A stretch of 64,000 nt of DNA from Bacillus sp. BP-3 (GCF_028401955.1 NZ_JAQOTJ010000001.1:219138-283137); one strand, 5' to 3'; positions 1 to 8,720 are shown, counted from the stretch's first letter. Numbers and translations: made by a program. Notes: generated from the sequence alone by a model not told the origin.

Positions 1-146
1 TGAAGACAGGTCTTGGTAATTATTTTTTCTTAATTGATGTGGAGAAAGAGTATGATAATGCTCTGCTTCCAGGAGTGAAAATGGAATTAGAAGCACTTGG
101 TTTTTCGGTTACATTACTTGGGAGTTATTCTTCTTATTGGGTTTGA
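1..146 (+). CDS. pheA: Prephenate dehydratase, C-terminal end (partial)
   Basis: The reading frame enters from the left edge and ends with TGA at 144-146, giving 47 residues. The segment begins KTGLGNYFFLIDVE and ends GSYSSYWV. This resembles the end of the ACT regulatory domain of prephenate dehydratase, the enzyme that turns prephenate into phenylpyruvate in phenylalanine synthesis and is feedback-inhibited through the ACT domain. The catalytic part lies outside the window. pheA near the nad locus fits Bacillus gene order. The identification rests on a short tail and context only. Confidence 0.7.
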   Translation, partial: KTGLGNYFFLIDVEKEYDNALLPGVKMELEALGFSVTLLGSYSSYWV

Positions 147-159
147 AAAAAGAATCTCA

Positions 160-322
160 TTTCGTATTTTATCCCGCATTAACGGGCAGTAAGACCCCCA
201 CATCAAGATTCAGAGAGAAACGAGAAAGGTAGATGGGGGATAACTGCCCGTAAAAGCCCGATTGGTTCAACTAACCATCAGTGGGAGATGAAAAAACTCT
301 CCACTGATGGAAGTTTCACTTT
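160..322. repeat. Dispersed intergenic repeat, family A, copy 1
   Basis: A non-coding block of about 160 bp between pheA and the MOSC gene. It starts TTTATCCCGCATTAACGGG, contains AGTAAGACCCCCACATCAAG, and ends near GGAAGTTTCACTTTATG. The right part forms a CATCAGTGG/CCACTGATG hairpin. Clearly related blocks occur at 16123-16195 and, in the other orientation, at 22490-22690 and 56330-56460, with a fragment at 44107-44145. The structure (intergenic, hairpin-rich, about 150 bp, dispersed) matches non-coding repeats known from B. cereus-group genomes. I cannot assign the exact published family. Confidence 0.75.
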
Positions 323-968
323 ATGTTAATTTTTCAAGCCGTGCGGTTAATGATTTTCGCCAATCTTCGGCGAGTTCGGGAACAGCAATAATTTTTTCCA
401 TGCCCTCTACATCTTTTTGTCCCCGGAAATAGATTTCGTTCGCAAATAGAATGGAAATTTGGTGTGGATGACGTTCGAGAAATGTAATTTGTGAATCTTT
501 ACGAACTGCCCCTTCTTGTAGAACGCGGCATAAATATCCTGTATAGCCAGTTTCAACAATGCGAGGTAACATGCCAGGAATGCCGAGTCGTTTCGAAATT
601 GTACTGCACGGAATTCTTCCTTGCGTCACTTGAACAATTGCATCTCCGAGCTGATAAATGTCGCCAATACAAACATCTTGCTCTAACATATTTGTAACTG
701 TTACATTCTCTCCAAATGCAGATGAAGGAAGGGATGTATGAAACTCGTTTTCCCACAAATCATAATGTTCATAAGGATAAATACAAACAGCACGATCAGG
801 CCCTCCGTGAAAGCGTAAGTCTGCAACACCGTCTCCTTGAAATCCATCTTTTGATAAAAAGGCATCTTCAACAAGCTGTTTACATATGCCGCTTGTCATT
901 TCTTTATTTTCTGCATATTGAATTGTTTTTGGCTTCCCGATGCTAAAGTGAATGAGTTCAATTCCCAT
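321..968 (-). CDS. MOSC domain-containing protein (YiiM-like)
   Basis: 215 residues. MOSC domains occur in molybdenum-cofactor sulfurases and in YiiM-type proteins, which reduce N-hydroxylated base analogues or other N-hydroxylated compounds using a Mo cofactor. Visible family features are the N-terminal GIELIHFSIGKP strand, the conserved FHGGPDRAVCIYPYEHY segment at about residues 53-69, and GRIPCSTISKRL around 117-128, with the Cys expected to touch the cofactor. The ATG at 966-968 follows AAAGGAG with a 7-nt gap. It lies downstream of niaR on the same strand but behind a strong terminator, so it probably has its own promoter. The substrate is unknown. Confidence 0.85.
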   Translation of the reverse strand: MGIELIHFSIGKPKTIQYAENKEMTSGICKQLVEDAFLSKDGFQGDGVADLRFHGGPDRAVCIYPYEHYDLWENEFHTSLPSSAFGENVTVTNMLEQDVCIGDIYQLGDAIVQVTQGRIPCSTISKRLGIPGMLPRIVETGYTGYLCRVLQEGAVRKDSQITFLERHPHQISILFANEIYFRGQKDVEGMEKIIAVPELAEDWRKSLTARLEKLT

Positions 969-1017
969 ATATTATCTCCTTTCCCATCATTTTCTCCATT
1001 GTAGCATGATGAAAATA

Positions 1018-1058
1018 AAAAACGCACAGAGAAAATAAAATTCTCTGTGCGTTTTTTA
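1018..1058 (-). terminator. Intrinsic terminator after niaR
   Basis: A perfect hairpin has arms AACGCACAGAGAA and TTCTCTGTGCGTT around an AATAAAA-type loop, flanked by A-run and T-run so that it could work in both directions. On the minus strand it lies directly at the niaR stop codon and separates nadS-niaR from the MOSC gene. Confidence 0.9.
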
Positions 1059-1601
1059 ATGAACAAGAAATCCAGCCCGGTCCAATGCCTCACAAGCAGC
1101 ATGTAACTTTTCGAGCGAATCTGCTTCAATTGTATGCAAATGAATCCCATCTGTAAGCTGAGATAGATAAGTTGCTTTTGTTTCTTCAATCTTTTTTAAA
1201 TACTGTTCAAGTTCAAAGCGGTTACTTACCAGAATTAAAGCAGTTAAGTCTCCGTACACTGGATGTTCCACTTTTACATCTTTAATTGTAACTCCATGAT
1301 CAACAAGTATTGTAAGCTCTTGGCGTACTTGTGATGGCAGATGATTGGAAACGATAATACGCTCGAATGTAGTATGTTGTTTTTCTGTCGGTTTCAAATA
1401 TAAATATCCTTGCGCTGTTGCAATAATAGGTTCGTTTCGTGCTTTTAATAAAGAAATATCTTGTACAATAACTTGACGGCTTACGTTTGTTTTCTTTGCT
1501 AATTCACTACCGGACAATGGTTTATTTGCAGCGAGGAGCCATTCTAAAATGAGCTGTCTTCTTTCCTCACCTAAAATTTTTTTTTGGTCATTTTGATTCA
1601 T
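1056..1601 (-). CDS. niaR: NAD biosynthesis transcriptional repressor NiaR
   Basis: 181 residues. An N-terminal winged helix-turn-helix (about residues 10-60, with SGSELAKKTNVSRQVIVQDI as recognition region) is followed by a 3H domain rich in conserved His residues. NiaR (YrxA) is the nicotinate-responsive repressor of NAD de novo synthesis in Bacillus: with nicotinic acid bound it shuts down the divergent nadBCA and its own operon. The ATG overlaps the nadS TGA as ATGA, so translation is probably coupled. An AGAGGTG Shine-Dalgarno lies 10 nt upstream. A candidate operator is present between nadS and nadB. Confidence 0.93.
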   Translation of the reverse strand: MNQNDQKKILGEERRQLILEWLLAANKPLSGSELAKKTNVSRQVIVQDISLLKARNEPIIATAQGYLYLKPTEKQHTTFERIIVSNHLPSQVRQELTILVDHGVTIKDVKVEHPVYGDLTALILVSNRFELEQYLKKIEETKATYLSQLTDGIHLHTIEADSLEKLHAACEALDRAGFLVH

Positions 1602-2740
1602 TTTCTATTAACACCTCTATTGAATTGATTTCTAACTTCTGTAATTGCATGAATCACTGCATCAATGTGTTCTGTTGTTGTTTGCTGTCCGAATGAAAAA
1701 CGGACATATTGCTTCGCTTCATCATGTTCTTTGCCAATCGCAAGCATCGTTTTAGAAGGCTCTTGTTTCCCCATTTGACAAGCACTTCCTGTTGAAATCG
1801 CAATGCCGCGGCGGTTGCATTCTAGCATCGTATACTGACCTTCTATTCCTTTTATTGTAACCCCAATGATATGCGGTAAACAAGAAGTAGAATGACCTTC
1901 AACTTGTATTTCGGGTGATAGAGCTTGTAATTGCTGGATAAAGTATGTTCGCAATTCTTGTAAATGAGTAACTTCCACTTGTTGATTCTTTAACATGTGC
2001 TGCGCTGCTGTAATAAACGAAGCGATGCCAGGAACATTCACGGTACCGGGACGAAATCCTTTTTCATGAGAGGTACCAGGAAACACTTGTCCAAAGCGTA
2101 CTTGCGGGTTTATATAGCATGCTCCCACCCCTTTTGGACCGTAAATTTTATGAGCTGAAACAGAGAGACTATCAATATTCATCTTAGTCACATTGATTGG
2201 TATTTTCCCAAATGTTTGCACACAATCTGTATGAAATAAGACGTTATGCTTTTTAAGAATGGCTCCAATTTCAGTAATTGGGTGCAGTGTGCCGATTTCA
2301 GAGTTTCCATGTTGAATACTTGCAAGCACGGTTTGTTCTGTAATCGCACGCTCGAGTTTGTCAAGTTGAATCATGCCAAAGCAATCCACCGGAATTTCAG
2401 TAATTTCATAGCCCTGCTTTTGAAGAAGGTGAAAATAATTTCGTATTGATGCATGTTCAATAGGTGTTGTAATAATATGAGTACCGCTCTGAGTATTTAG
2501 TAACGATTGAATCGCAAGATAGTTCGATTCAGATCCACCGCTCGTAAAAAAAACGCCTTGTTCTTTCCCACTGATCATCGCAGCAAATGTTTGGCGGCAA
2601 GATTGTAATAAAGAGGAGGCAGTCCCGCCAATATCGTGTAAGCTTTGTTCGTTTCCAAAATAACGTTCAGCGGCTTTTGTGTACGTCTCTAGCGCTTCCT
2701 TACTCATAGGTGTTGTTGCAGCATAATCCATATATATCAT
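1598..2740 (-). CDS. nifS: Cysteine desulfurase of the NAD locus (NadS/NifS-type)
   Basis: 380 residues, a class V aminotransferase-fold PLP enzyme that removes sulfur from cysteine as a persulfide. The PLP lysine is in SVSAHKIYGPKG (about K198) and the active-site cysteine in STGSACQMG (about C321); HGNSEIG and the TTPIEHASI segment are further family motifs. In Bacillus this dedicated desulfurase assembles the 4Fe-4S cluster of NadA, which explains its place divergent from nadBCA and coupled to niaR. It is a different protein from the general IscS-type enzyme at 38205. Confidence 0.92.
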   Translation of the reverse strand: MIYMDYAATTPMSKEALETYTKAAERYFGNEQSLHDIGGTASSLLQSCRQTFAAMISGKEQGVFFTSGGSESNYLAIQSLLNTQSGTHIITTPIEHASIRNYFHLLQKQGYEITEIPVDCFGMIQLDKLERAITEQTVLASIQHGNSEIGTLHPITEIGAILKKHNVLFHTDCVQTFGKIPINVTKMNIDSLSVSAHKIYGPKGVGACYINPQVRFGQVFPGTSHEKGFRPGTVNVPGIASFITAAQHMLKNQQVEVTHLQELRTYFIQQLQALSPEIQVEGHSTSCLPHIIGVTIKGIEGQYTMLECNRRGIAISTGSACQMGKQEPSKTMLAIGKEHDEAKQYVRFSFGQQTTTEHIDAVIHAITEVRNQFNRGVNRK

Positions 2741-2791
2741 AGAGCATAGCCCTTTCTGTATTAGATTTTTTTGTCGGTTTCTAAAAAGTTC

Positions 2792-2834
2792 TTGTTATTA
2801 TTTTAAATATATGTAAATATAGGTGTCAAGACAG
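2792..2834 (+). promoter_or_regulatory. nadB promoter with candidate NiaR operator
   Basis: A TTGTTA at 2792-2797 and a TAAATA-type -10 near 2814-2819 form a plausible promoter. Just downstream, GGTGTCAAGACAG at 2822-2834 is a near-palindrome of the GTGTC-N2-GACAC type reported for NiaR operators. It lies in the space between the divergent nadS-niaR and nadBCA transcription units. The operator assignment is inference from location and motif. Confidence 0.55.
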
Positions 2835-2864
2835 TTGAAAAGTGTAAAGTAGGGGGCAATGAAA

Positions 2865-4391
2865 ATGCCAAATGCAGATGTCTTAATTATCGGAAGTGGG
2901 GTTGCGGCGCTGCGCGTTGCACAAACCATTTGTCACGAAAAGAATGTGATGATTATCACAAAGAAAACAGGGCGAAACAACAATACAAATTTAGCACAAG
3001 GCGGGATTGCAGCAGCAGTATCTTCATCGGATCATCCAGATAATCATTATGAAGATACGCTTACAGCAGGTTGCCATTATAACAATACCGAAGCGGTGCG
3101 CTATTTAGTAGAGCATGGGCCACGAGAAATGCAAACATTATTAGATAACGGGATGCGCTTTGATGGCGATGAACGAGGGCTTCATCTTGGAAAGGAAGGA
3201 GCGCATCGACAAAGGCGTATTTTACACGCAGGCGGGGATGCAACCGGGAAAAACTTATTAGCGCATCTTGCAGAGCAAGTACTTCCATACGTGACGGTTG
3301 TTGAACAAGAAATGGTCTTGGATTTGATAATAGAAAATCAAACTTGTCATGGTGTCGTAGCACGTGATAGTGAAGGAAATATACAAAAGTATGACGCGCA
3401 GAGTGTTGTATTGGCAACAGGAGGTATTGGAGGACTGTATGCCTTTACTTCCAATGATTGTACTGTTACAGGCGATGGGTTAGCCATGGTGTATCGAGCT
3501 GGCGGAGAACTTGTTGATTTAGAATTTGTACAGTTTCATCCAACAATGTTGCATGTCAATGGTGCTTGCTGCGGCCTTGTTTCAGAAGCGGTGCGCGGAG
3601 AAGGAGCGATTCTTCGAAATGGAAAAGGAGAGCGCTTTATGACGAATATTCATGAGCAACAAGACCTTGCACCGCGTGATGTGGTGGCACGTGCTATTCA
3701 TGAACAAATGTTAGCTGGTGAAACGGTACACTTAGATATATCATCTATTGCAAATTTTGAAGAACGATTTCCAACGGTCTCTTTTTTATGTGAAAAAAGT
3801 GGCGTTAACATGGAAAGTAAGTGCATTCCAGTAGTGCCAGGCGCTCATTTTCATATGGGCGGTGTAAAAACAAATTGTAACGGGGAAACGTCAATCAATT
3901 GTTTATATGCAGTTGGTGAAGTCGCGTGTAATGGTGTACATGGAGCCAATCGCCTTGCGAGTAATTCATTATTAGAAGGTCTTGTATTTGGAAAACGTGT
4001 CGGAGAACACATTTTAGAAAATAGTAGACCGCGAATCGTCGGTAACGATGAAATAGTGAATGGTGATTTACAACAAATACAATTACCAAACAAAGAAGAA
4101 ATACAAGAGATGATGATGCAATACGTTGGAATCGTCCGAACAGAAGAAGGTTTATTATACGCGAAGCAATGGTTAGAGCAGTATGGAACATATAACAAAC
4201 CGCTTCCATGTGAAAATCTCACAAATGAAGATATAACAATTATCAATATGTTAACAGTTTGTCAGCTACTAACAAAAGCTGCACTGCAAAGAAGAGAGAG
4301 TATCGGCGGTCATTATCGCAGTGACTTTCCAAATCGGAGTAATAAGCTACGCGAAATTGTAATGAGAAGAAACCTGTTGAGATTTGCGTAA
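2865..4391 (+). CDS. nadB: L-aspartate oxidase
   Basis: 508 residues. FAD flavoprotein that oxidises L-aspartate to iminoaspartate, the first step of quinolinate synthesis. The Rossmann dinucleotide site is at the extreme N-terminus (VLIIGSGVAALRVA), followed by NLAQGGIAAA, a central FVQFHPT active-site segment and the C-terminal GANRLASNSLLEGLVFG flavin motif. An ATG at 2859 is also in frame but sits only 2 nt after the AGGGGG Shine-Dalgarno. The ATG at 2865 has 8 nt and gives the usual MPNADVLIIGSG start, so it was chosen. First gene of nadB-nadC-nadA. Confidence 0.93.
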   Translation: MPNADVLIIGSGVAALRVAQTICHEKNVMIITKKTGRNNNTNLAQGGIAAAVSSSDHPDNHYEDTLTAGCHYNNTEAVRYLVEHGPREMQTLLDNGMRFDGDERGLHLGKEGAHRQRRILHAGGDATGKNLLAHLAEQVLPYVTVVEQEMVLDLIIENQTCHGVVARDSEGNIQKYDAQSVVLATGGIGGLYAFTSNDCTVTGDGLAMVYRAGGELVDLEFVQFHPTMLHVNGACCGLVSEAVRGEGAILRNGKGERFMTNIHEQQDLAPRDVVARAIHEQMLAGETVHLDISSIANFEERFPTVSFLCEKSGVNMESKCIPVVPGAHFHMGGVKTNCNGETSINCLYAVGEVACNGVHGANRLASNSLLEGLVFGKRVGEHILENSRPRIVGNDEIVNGDLQQIQLPNKEEIQEMMMQYVGIVRTEEGLLYAKQWLEQYGTYNKPLPCENLTNEDITIINMLTVCQLLTKAALQRRESIGGHYRSDFPNRSNKLREIVMRRNLLRFA

Positions 4392-4406
4392 GAAAAGAGG
4401 GGTACT

Positions 4407-5240
4407 ATGAATTCATTAAAAGTAAAAGAGGCATTAAAGCAATTTTTTCTAGAAGATATCGGGGAGCGAGACGTAACATCGCAGCTTATTTTTCCAAACG
4501 ATCTGCAAGCAAAGGGAACGTTTCTTGTCAAAGATACGGGTGTATTTGCAGGAGCTGATGTAATTAAGGAAGGTTTTGCAGTATTAGATCATCGAATTGA
4601 AGTTACACTTCATAAAAAAGACGGGGACATGGTAACAAACGGAGAAATTCTTGCTACTGTACAAGGGTCGATTGCTCCTTTGTTAACAGCTGAGCGTGTT
4701 GTGTTAAATGTTATTCAGCGTATGAGCGGTGTAGCAACGATGACAAGAAATGCAGTTACTGCACTTGAAAGCAATCATACACGCATTTGTGATACGAGAA
4801 AAACGATGCCAGGGCTTCGTATGTTTGATAAATATGCCGTTGTATGCGGCGGCGGTTATAATCATCGTTTCGGATTATACGATGGTGTCATGATTAAAGA
4901 TAATCATATTGCATTTGCCGGGTCGATTACAAAAGCGGTAACAGCGGTGAAAGAACAGCTCGGACATATGGTGAAAGTAGAAGTAGAAACCGAGACGGAA
5001 GAACAAGTATTAGAAGCAGTTTCTGCCGGAGCAGACATTATTATGTTTGATAATCGTACACCAGAAGAAGTGCGCGAATATTGTAAGCTCGTGCCAAGCG
5101 CAATTGTTACAGAGGCTTCGGGCGGGATTACGATGGAAAATATAGCCAAGTATGGCCAAACCGGTGTGGATTACATTTCGTTGGGGCTCTTAACGCATTC
5201 TGTTAAAGCGTTAGATATTAGTTTTAATATTGAAGTGTGA
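4407..5240 (+). CDS. nadC: Nicotinate-nucleotide pyrophosphorylase (carboxylating)
   Basis: 277 residues, the normal length. Quinolinate phosphoribosyltransferase converts quinolinate and PRPP to nicotinate mononucleotide. Signature segments are the N-terminal EDIGERDVTSQ, ERVVLNVIQRMSGVAT, CDTRKTMPGLR with the substrate-binding Arg/Lys residues, GGGYNHRFGLYD, and the late ASGGI barrel motif. It starts 15 nt after nadB with an AGAGGGG Shine-Dalgarno, so it is cotranscribed with nadB and nadA. No irregularities. Confidence 0.95.
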   Translation: MNSLKVKEALKQFFLEDIGERDVTSQLIFPNDLQAKGTFLVKDTGVFAGADVIKEGFAVLDHRIEVTLHKKDGDMVTNGEILATVQGSIAPLLTAERVVLNVIQRMSGVATMTRNAVTALESNHTRICDTRKTMPGLRMFDKYAVVCGGGYNHRFGLYDGVMIKDNHIAFAGSITKAVTAVKEQLGHMVKVEVETETEEQVLEAVSAGADIIMFDNRTPEEVREYCKLVPSAIVTEASGGITMENIAKYGQTGVDYISLGLLTHSVKALDISFNIEV

Positions 5241-5265
5241 TTGAGGGAAGAGGGGGACTTCACTG

Positions 5266-6366
5266 ATGAATATTTTAGAAACAGTGCAACTGATTGAAAC
5301 GATGTTACCAGATCGTTATGGAACAATGTCAATCGAAGAGATGGAAGCGCGTGTGCGTGAAATTAAAGAAAAGATGGGGAAAAAGCTTTTCATACCAGGA
5401 CATCATTACCAAAAAGATGAGGTCGTTCAGTTTTCAGACTGGGCAGGAGATTCTTTGCAGCTTGCCCAAGTAGCAGCGCGTAATAAAGAGGCAAAGTATA
5501 TTGTATTTTGTGGTGTTCATTTTATGGCAGAAACAGCTGATATGCTAACAACAGATGAGCAAATTGTTATTCTTCCTGATATGCGAGCTGGTTGTTCGAT
5601 GGCTGATATGGCTGATATTGAACAAACAGAGCGAGCTTGGAAAGAATTGCAGCAACTATTTGGAGATACAATACTTCCATTAACTTATGTAAATTCAACC
5701 GCTGCAATTAAAGCGTTTTGCGGCCGAAATGACGGCGCGACAGTTACATCTTCTAATGCGAAAGAGATGGTAAAATGGGCGTTTACACAAAAAGAGCGGA
5801 TTTTATTCTTACCAGATCAGCACTTAGGACGTAATACAGCATATGACCTTGGTGTACCGCTAGAAAACATGGCAGTTTGGGATCCGCATACAGATTCATT
5901 AGAATATGATGGGAATATGGAAGATATTCAAGTCATTTTATGGAAAGGGCATTGTTCCGTCCATCAAAATTTTACTGTGAAAAATATTGAAAATGTAAGA
6001 AAAAACCATCCGGATATGAATATTATTGTTCATCCGGAATGTTGTTATGAAGTTGTTGCAGCTTCTGATTATGCTGGCTCAACAAAATATATTATTGATA
6101 TGATTGAAAAAGCTCCGTCTGGAAGCAAGTGGGCAATCGGTACAGAAATGAACTTAGTCAATCGTATTATTCAGCAGCACCCAGATAAAGAAATTATTTC
6201 ATTGAATCCATTTATGTGTCCATGTTTAACGATGAATCGTATCGATTTACCACATTTACTATGGGCACTGGAGGCAATTGAGCGCGACGAACATGTAAAT
6301 GTAATTGAAGTAGATAAAAAAGTAACGGAATTCGCGGTACTTGCATTAAACAGAATGTTAGAGTGA
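5266..6366 (+). CDS. nadA: Quinolinate synthase
   Basis: 366 residues. Condenses iminoaspartate (from NadB) with dihydroxyacetone phosphate to quinolinate. It carries an oxygen-sensitive 4Fe-4S cluster. Cysteines at 110 (MRAGC), 230 (WKGHC) and 320 (FMCPC) stand at the positions known as cluster ligands in the Bacillus long-type NadA. HHYQKDEV near residue 46 and HPECC near 258 are also family hallmarks. Last gene of the nad operon, followed at once by a terminator. The cluster sulfur likely comes from the divergent nifS product. Confidence 0.95.
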   Translation: MNILETVQLIETMLPDRYGTMSIEEMEARVREIKEKMGKKLFIPGHHYQKDEVVQFSDWAGDSLQLAQVAARNKEAKYIVFCGVHFMAETADMLTTDEQIVILPDMRAGCSMADMADIEQTERAWKELQQLFGDTILPLTYVNSTAAIKAFCGRNDGATVTSSNAKEMVKWAFTQKERILFLPDQHLGRNTAYDLGVPLENMAVWDPHTDSLEYDGNMEDIQVILWKGHCSVHQNFTVKNIENVRKNHPDMNIIVHPECCYEVVAASDYAGSTKYIIDMIEKAPSGSKWAIGTEMNLVNRIIQQHPDKEIISLNPFMCPCLTMNRIDLPHLLWALEAIERDEHVNVIEVDKKVTEFAVLALNRMLE

Positions 6367-6370
6367 GTAT

Positions 6371-6402
6371 AAAAGCAACGGATTTTCGTTGCTTTTTCTT
6401 TT
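6371..6402 (+). terminator. Terminator of the nadBCA operon
   Basis: A 9-bp stem AAAGCAACG/CGTTGCTTT with a short loop and a T-rich tail, starting 5 nt after the nadA stop codon. Confidence 0.88.
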
Positions 6403-6405
6403 GTA

Positions 6406-6433
6406 CATAATTTTGTTTTTATGAGCATACATT
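6406..6433 (+). promoter_or_regulatory. Candidate sigma-E promoter of safA
   Basis: CATACATT at 6426-6433 matches the mother-cell sigma-E -10 consensus (CATACAnT), and ATAAT at 6407-6411 is a 4-of-5 match to the ATATT core of the -35, with 14 nt between. This fits known early mother-cell expression of safA in Bacillus. The call is motif-based and untested here. Confidence 0.5.
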
Positions 6434-6500
6434 GTGGTGAAGCAATCATTGTGTTTATACTCGTTTTTATTATAGATAAGTTATACAGGAGGGGGAAAAA

Positions 6501-8678
6501 TTGAAAATTCATATCGTGCAAAAAGGGGATACCCTTTGGAAAATTGCGAAAAAGTACGGGGTGGATTTTGAAGCATTGAAACAAGCGAATACACAGCTTA
6601 GTAATCCAGATTTAATTATGCCAGGCATGAAAATTAAAGTACCATCTAACGGTGTTCCAATTAAAAAAAATCCAGGTGCGGGTTCAGTCCCTCCAAAAGA
6701 ATATGTAAAAGAAGTACAGCAAAAAGAATTTCCAGTAGCGCCGAAACCTCTTGGTATAGAAGAAGAGGAAGAAATGACTCCACAAGCCGGACCAATTACA
6801 GAACAGCCGGCAATACAAAAAATGCAGAAGGAAATGCAAGTAAAAGCGCAAAAGGAGCAACCTATCCAAAAAGAACAGCCTATCCAAAAAGAACAGCCTA
6901 TCCAAAAAGAGAAACCGGTGGAAAAACAACCTATTATTGAAAAGCAACCGACTGTTAGTAAAGTGGAAAAACAAAAAGAGAGCACAAAATTTTCCGTAAA
7001 CATTTTACCACAGCCGCCGCAAGCGCCGGTTAAACCTGCGAAAGGATATAAAATTGCTGATATTATAAAAAAAGGGAACGATTTAATTGCTCCGCAAGTA
7101 AATAAAATGAAGGGAAGTAATGTCGTTGTCCCGGAAGTGAAGAAAGAAAACGTAAGTAATGTCGTTGCTCCGGAAGTGAAGAAAGAAAATGTAAGTAATA
7201 TCGTTGCTCCAAAAGTGAAGAAAGAAAACGTAAGTAACATCGTTGCTCCAGAAGTAAAGAAAGAAAACGTAAGTAACATCGTTGCTCCAGAAGTAAAGAA
7301 AGAAAATGTAAGTAATGTTGTCGCACCAAATGTCACAAAAGAAATTCCACAAGCACTTCCACCTAATATTACGGTGCCAATCATGGAAAATAGCCACATG
7401 CCAAACGTGATGCCAATGATGGAAAGTAATCAAATGCCAAATATGATGCCAATGATGGAAAATGATCAAATGCCAAACATAATGCCAATGTTGGAAAGCA
7501 ATCAAATACCAAATATGATGCCAATGATGGAAAGCAATCAAATGCCAAATATAATGCCAATGTTGGAAAGCAATCAAATACCAAATATGATGCCAATGAT
7601 GGAAAGCAATCAAATGCCAAATGTGATGCCGATGATAGAAAACAATCAAATGCCAAATATGATGCCAATGATGGAAAGTAATCAAATGCCAAACGTGATG
7701 CCAATGATGGAAAATGATCAAATGCCAAACATAATGCCAATGCTGGAAAATAGTCAAATGCCAAATATGATGCCAATGATGGAAAGCAATCAAATGCCAA
7801 ATATGATGCCAATGATAGAAAGCAATCAAATGCCAAATGTGATGCCAATGCTAGAAAGTAATCAAATGCCAAATATGATGCCAATGATAGAAAGCAATCA
7901 AATGCCAAATGTGATGCCAATGCTAGAAAGTAATCAAATGCCAAATATGATGCCAATGATAGAAAGCAATCAAATGCCAAATGTGATGCCAATGCTAGAA
8001 AGTAATCAAATGCCAAATGTAATGCCGATGATGGAAAATAGTCAAATGCCAAATATGATGCCAATGATGGAAAGTAATCAAATGCCACACCAACAAAATC
8101 CATACTACGGAATGCCGCCAATGCAGGGAATGCCGCCAATGCAGGGAATGCCGCCAATGCAGGGAATGCCGCCAATGCAGGGAATGCCGCCAATGCAGGG
8201 AATGCCGCCAATGCAGGGAATGCCGCCAATGCAGGGAATGCCGCCAATGCAGGGAATGCCGCCAATGCAAGGAATGCCGCCAATGCAGGGAATGCCACCA
8301 ATGCAGGGAATGCCGCCAATGCAGGGAATGCCGCCAATGCAGGGAATGCCGCCAATGCAGGGAATGTCGCCGATGCAGGGAATGCCACCAATGCAGGGGA
8401 GACCACCATATGATATGCAACACACTTTTATGTCGAATTCGAATGTTGCGCCTGGCACAATGGATAATAATGTGCCGCCAATGGAGCTAATGCAAGAAGA
8501 TTGTGGTTGTGAGGGTGAACCAGAACTGTATAGTCCGCAGCCAGGTATGCCTTATTTCCCGCGGGAGCTTCATCAGCAAAACCCATATATTCCGTATACA
8601 CCGCAGCCGGGCACAATGTATTACCAACAAAGTTCTCCCTCTGTATTTGGAACACCTTATCCAGAAGAAGAAAATTAA
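6501..8678 (+). CDS. safA: Spore coat/exosporium assembly protein SafA (ExsA)
   Basis: 725 residues. An N-terminal LysM domain (residues 1-50, KIHIVQKGDTLWKIAKKYG) anchors the protein at cortex peptidoglycan. SafA (ExsA in B. cereus) is a morphogenetic hub needed for coat and exosporium attachment. The rest is low-complexity: KEQPIQ repeats, six 13-residue VVAPEVKKENVSN-like units, about twenty 12-residue units of the type M-x-E-S-N-Q-M-P-N-x-M-P, sixteen GMPPMQ hexamers, and a Pro/Tyr-rich tail with a CGC motif. The start is TTG after a very strong AGGAGGGGG. B. cereus ExsA is shorter (about 640 aa), so the repeats look expanded here. Confidence 0.93.
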   Translation: MKIHIVQKGDTLWKIAKKYGVDFEALKQANTQLSNPDLIMPGMKIKVPSNGVPIKKNPGAGSVPPKEYVKEVQQKEFPVAPKPLGIEEEEEMTPQAGPITEQPAIQKMQKEMQVKAQKEQPIQKEQPIQKEQPIQKEKPVEKQPIIEKQPTVSKVEKQKESTKFSVNILPQPPQAPVKPAKGYKIADIIKKGNDLIAPQVNKMKGSNVVVPEVKKENVSNVVAPEVKKENVSNIVAPKVKKENVSNIVAPEVKKENVSNIVAPEVKKENVSNVVAPNVTKEIPQALPPNITVPIMENSHMPNVMPMMESNQMPNMMPMMENDQMPNIMPMLESNQIPNMMPMMESNQMPNIMPMLESNQIPNMMPMMESNQMPNVMPMIENNQMPNMMPMMESNQMPNVMPMMENDQMPNIMPMLENSQMPNMMPMMESNQMPNMMPMIESNQMPNVMPMLESNQMPNMMPMIESNQMPNVMPMLESNQMPNMMPMIESNQMPNVMPMLESNQMPNVMPMMENSQMPNMMPMMESNQMPHQQNPYYGMPPMQGMPPMQGMPPMQGMPPMQGMPPMQGMPPMQGMPPMQGMPPMQGMPPMQGMPPMQGMPPMQGMPPMQGMPPMQGMPPMQGMSPMQGMPPMQGRPPYDMQHTFMSNSNVAPGTMDNNVPPMELMQEDCGCEGEPELYSPQPGMPYFPRELHQQNPYIPYTPQPGTMYYQQSSPSVFGTPYPEEEN
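7116..7349 (+). repeat. 39-bp tandem repeat array in safA
   Basis: Six in-frame copies of a 39-bp unit encode S-N-[VI]-V-A-P-[EKN]-V-K-K-E-N-V. Copies differ mostly at synonymous sites (gtcgtt/atcgtt, gaagtg/gaagta). The last unit has diverged to VAPNVTKEIP. The highly charged segment may act as a spacer between the LysM domain and the Met/Pro array. Confidence 0.9.
7383..8093 (+). repeat. 36-bp tandem repeat array in safA (about 20 units)
   Basis: About twenty 12-codon units follow the pattern M-[MIL]-E-[SN]-[NDS]-[QH]-[MI]-P-N-[MVI]-M-P. A higher-order 72-bp period (MIESNQMPNVMP plus MLESNQMPNMMP) is repeated nearly identically at about 7812-8010, which points to recent expansion by duplication of unit pairs. 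Every unit keeps the frame. Confidence 0.92.
8109..8396 (+). repeat. 18-bp tandem repeat array in safA (16 units)
   Basis: Sixteen copies of an 18-bp unit encode G-M-P-P-M-Q. Most copies are identical at the DNA level; exceptions are a CAA for CAG, two CCA for CCG and one TCG (Ser) plus CCG near the end. Near-perfect identity suggests recent slippage and makes this a likely length-variable locus. Confidence 0.93.
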
Positions 8679-8694
8679 TAAGAGTGATAAGAAG

Positions 8695-8720
8695 CCGTTC
8701 TTTTATAAAGAACGGTTTTT
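8695..8720 (+). terminator. Terminator after safA
   Basis: A perfect 9-bp stem CCGTTCTTT/AAAGAACGG with a 3-nt loop and a T5 tail, 16 nt after the safA stop. Confidence 0.9.

Noticed and set aside
7383-8396. Repeat array as a possible CRISPR
   Set aside because: Units of 36 and 18 bp are directly adjacent with no unique spacers, are in frame and encode protein. No cas genes are nearby.
6509-8458. Long minus-strand ORFs opposite safA (296, 248, 342, 142 and 117 codons)
   Set aside because: They exist because the tandem repeats have lengths divisible by three and contain no stop codons on the other strand. The products are monotone repeats without ribosome sites.
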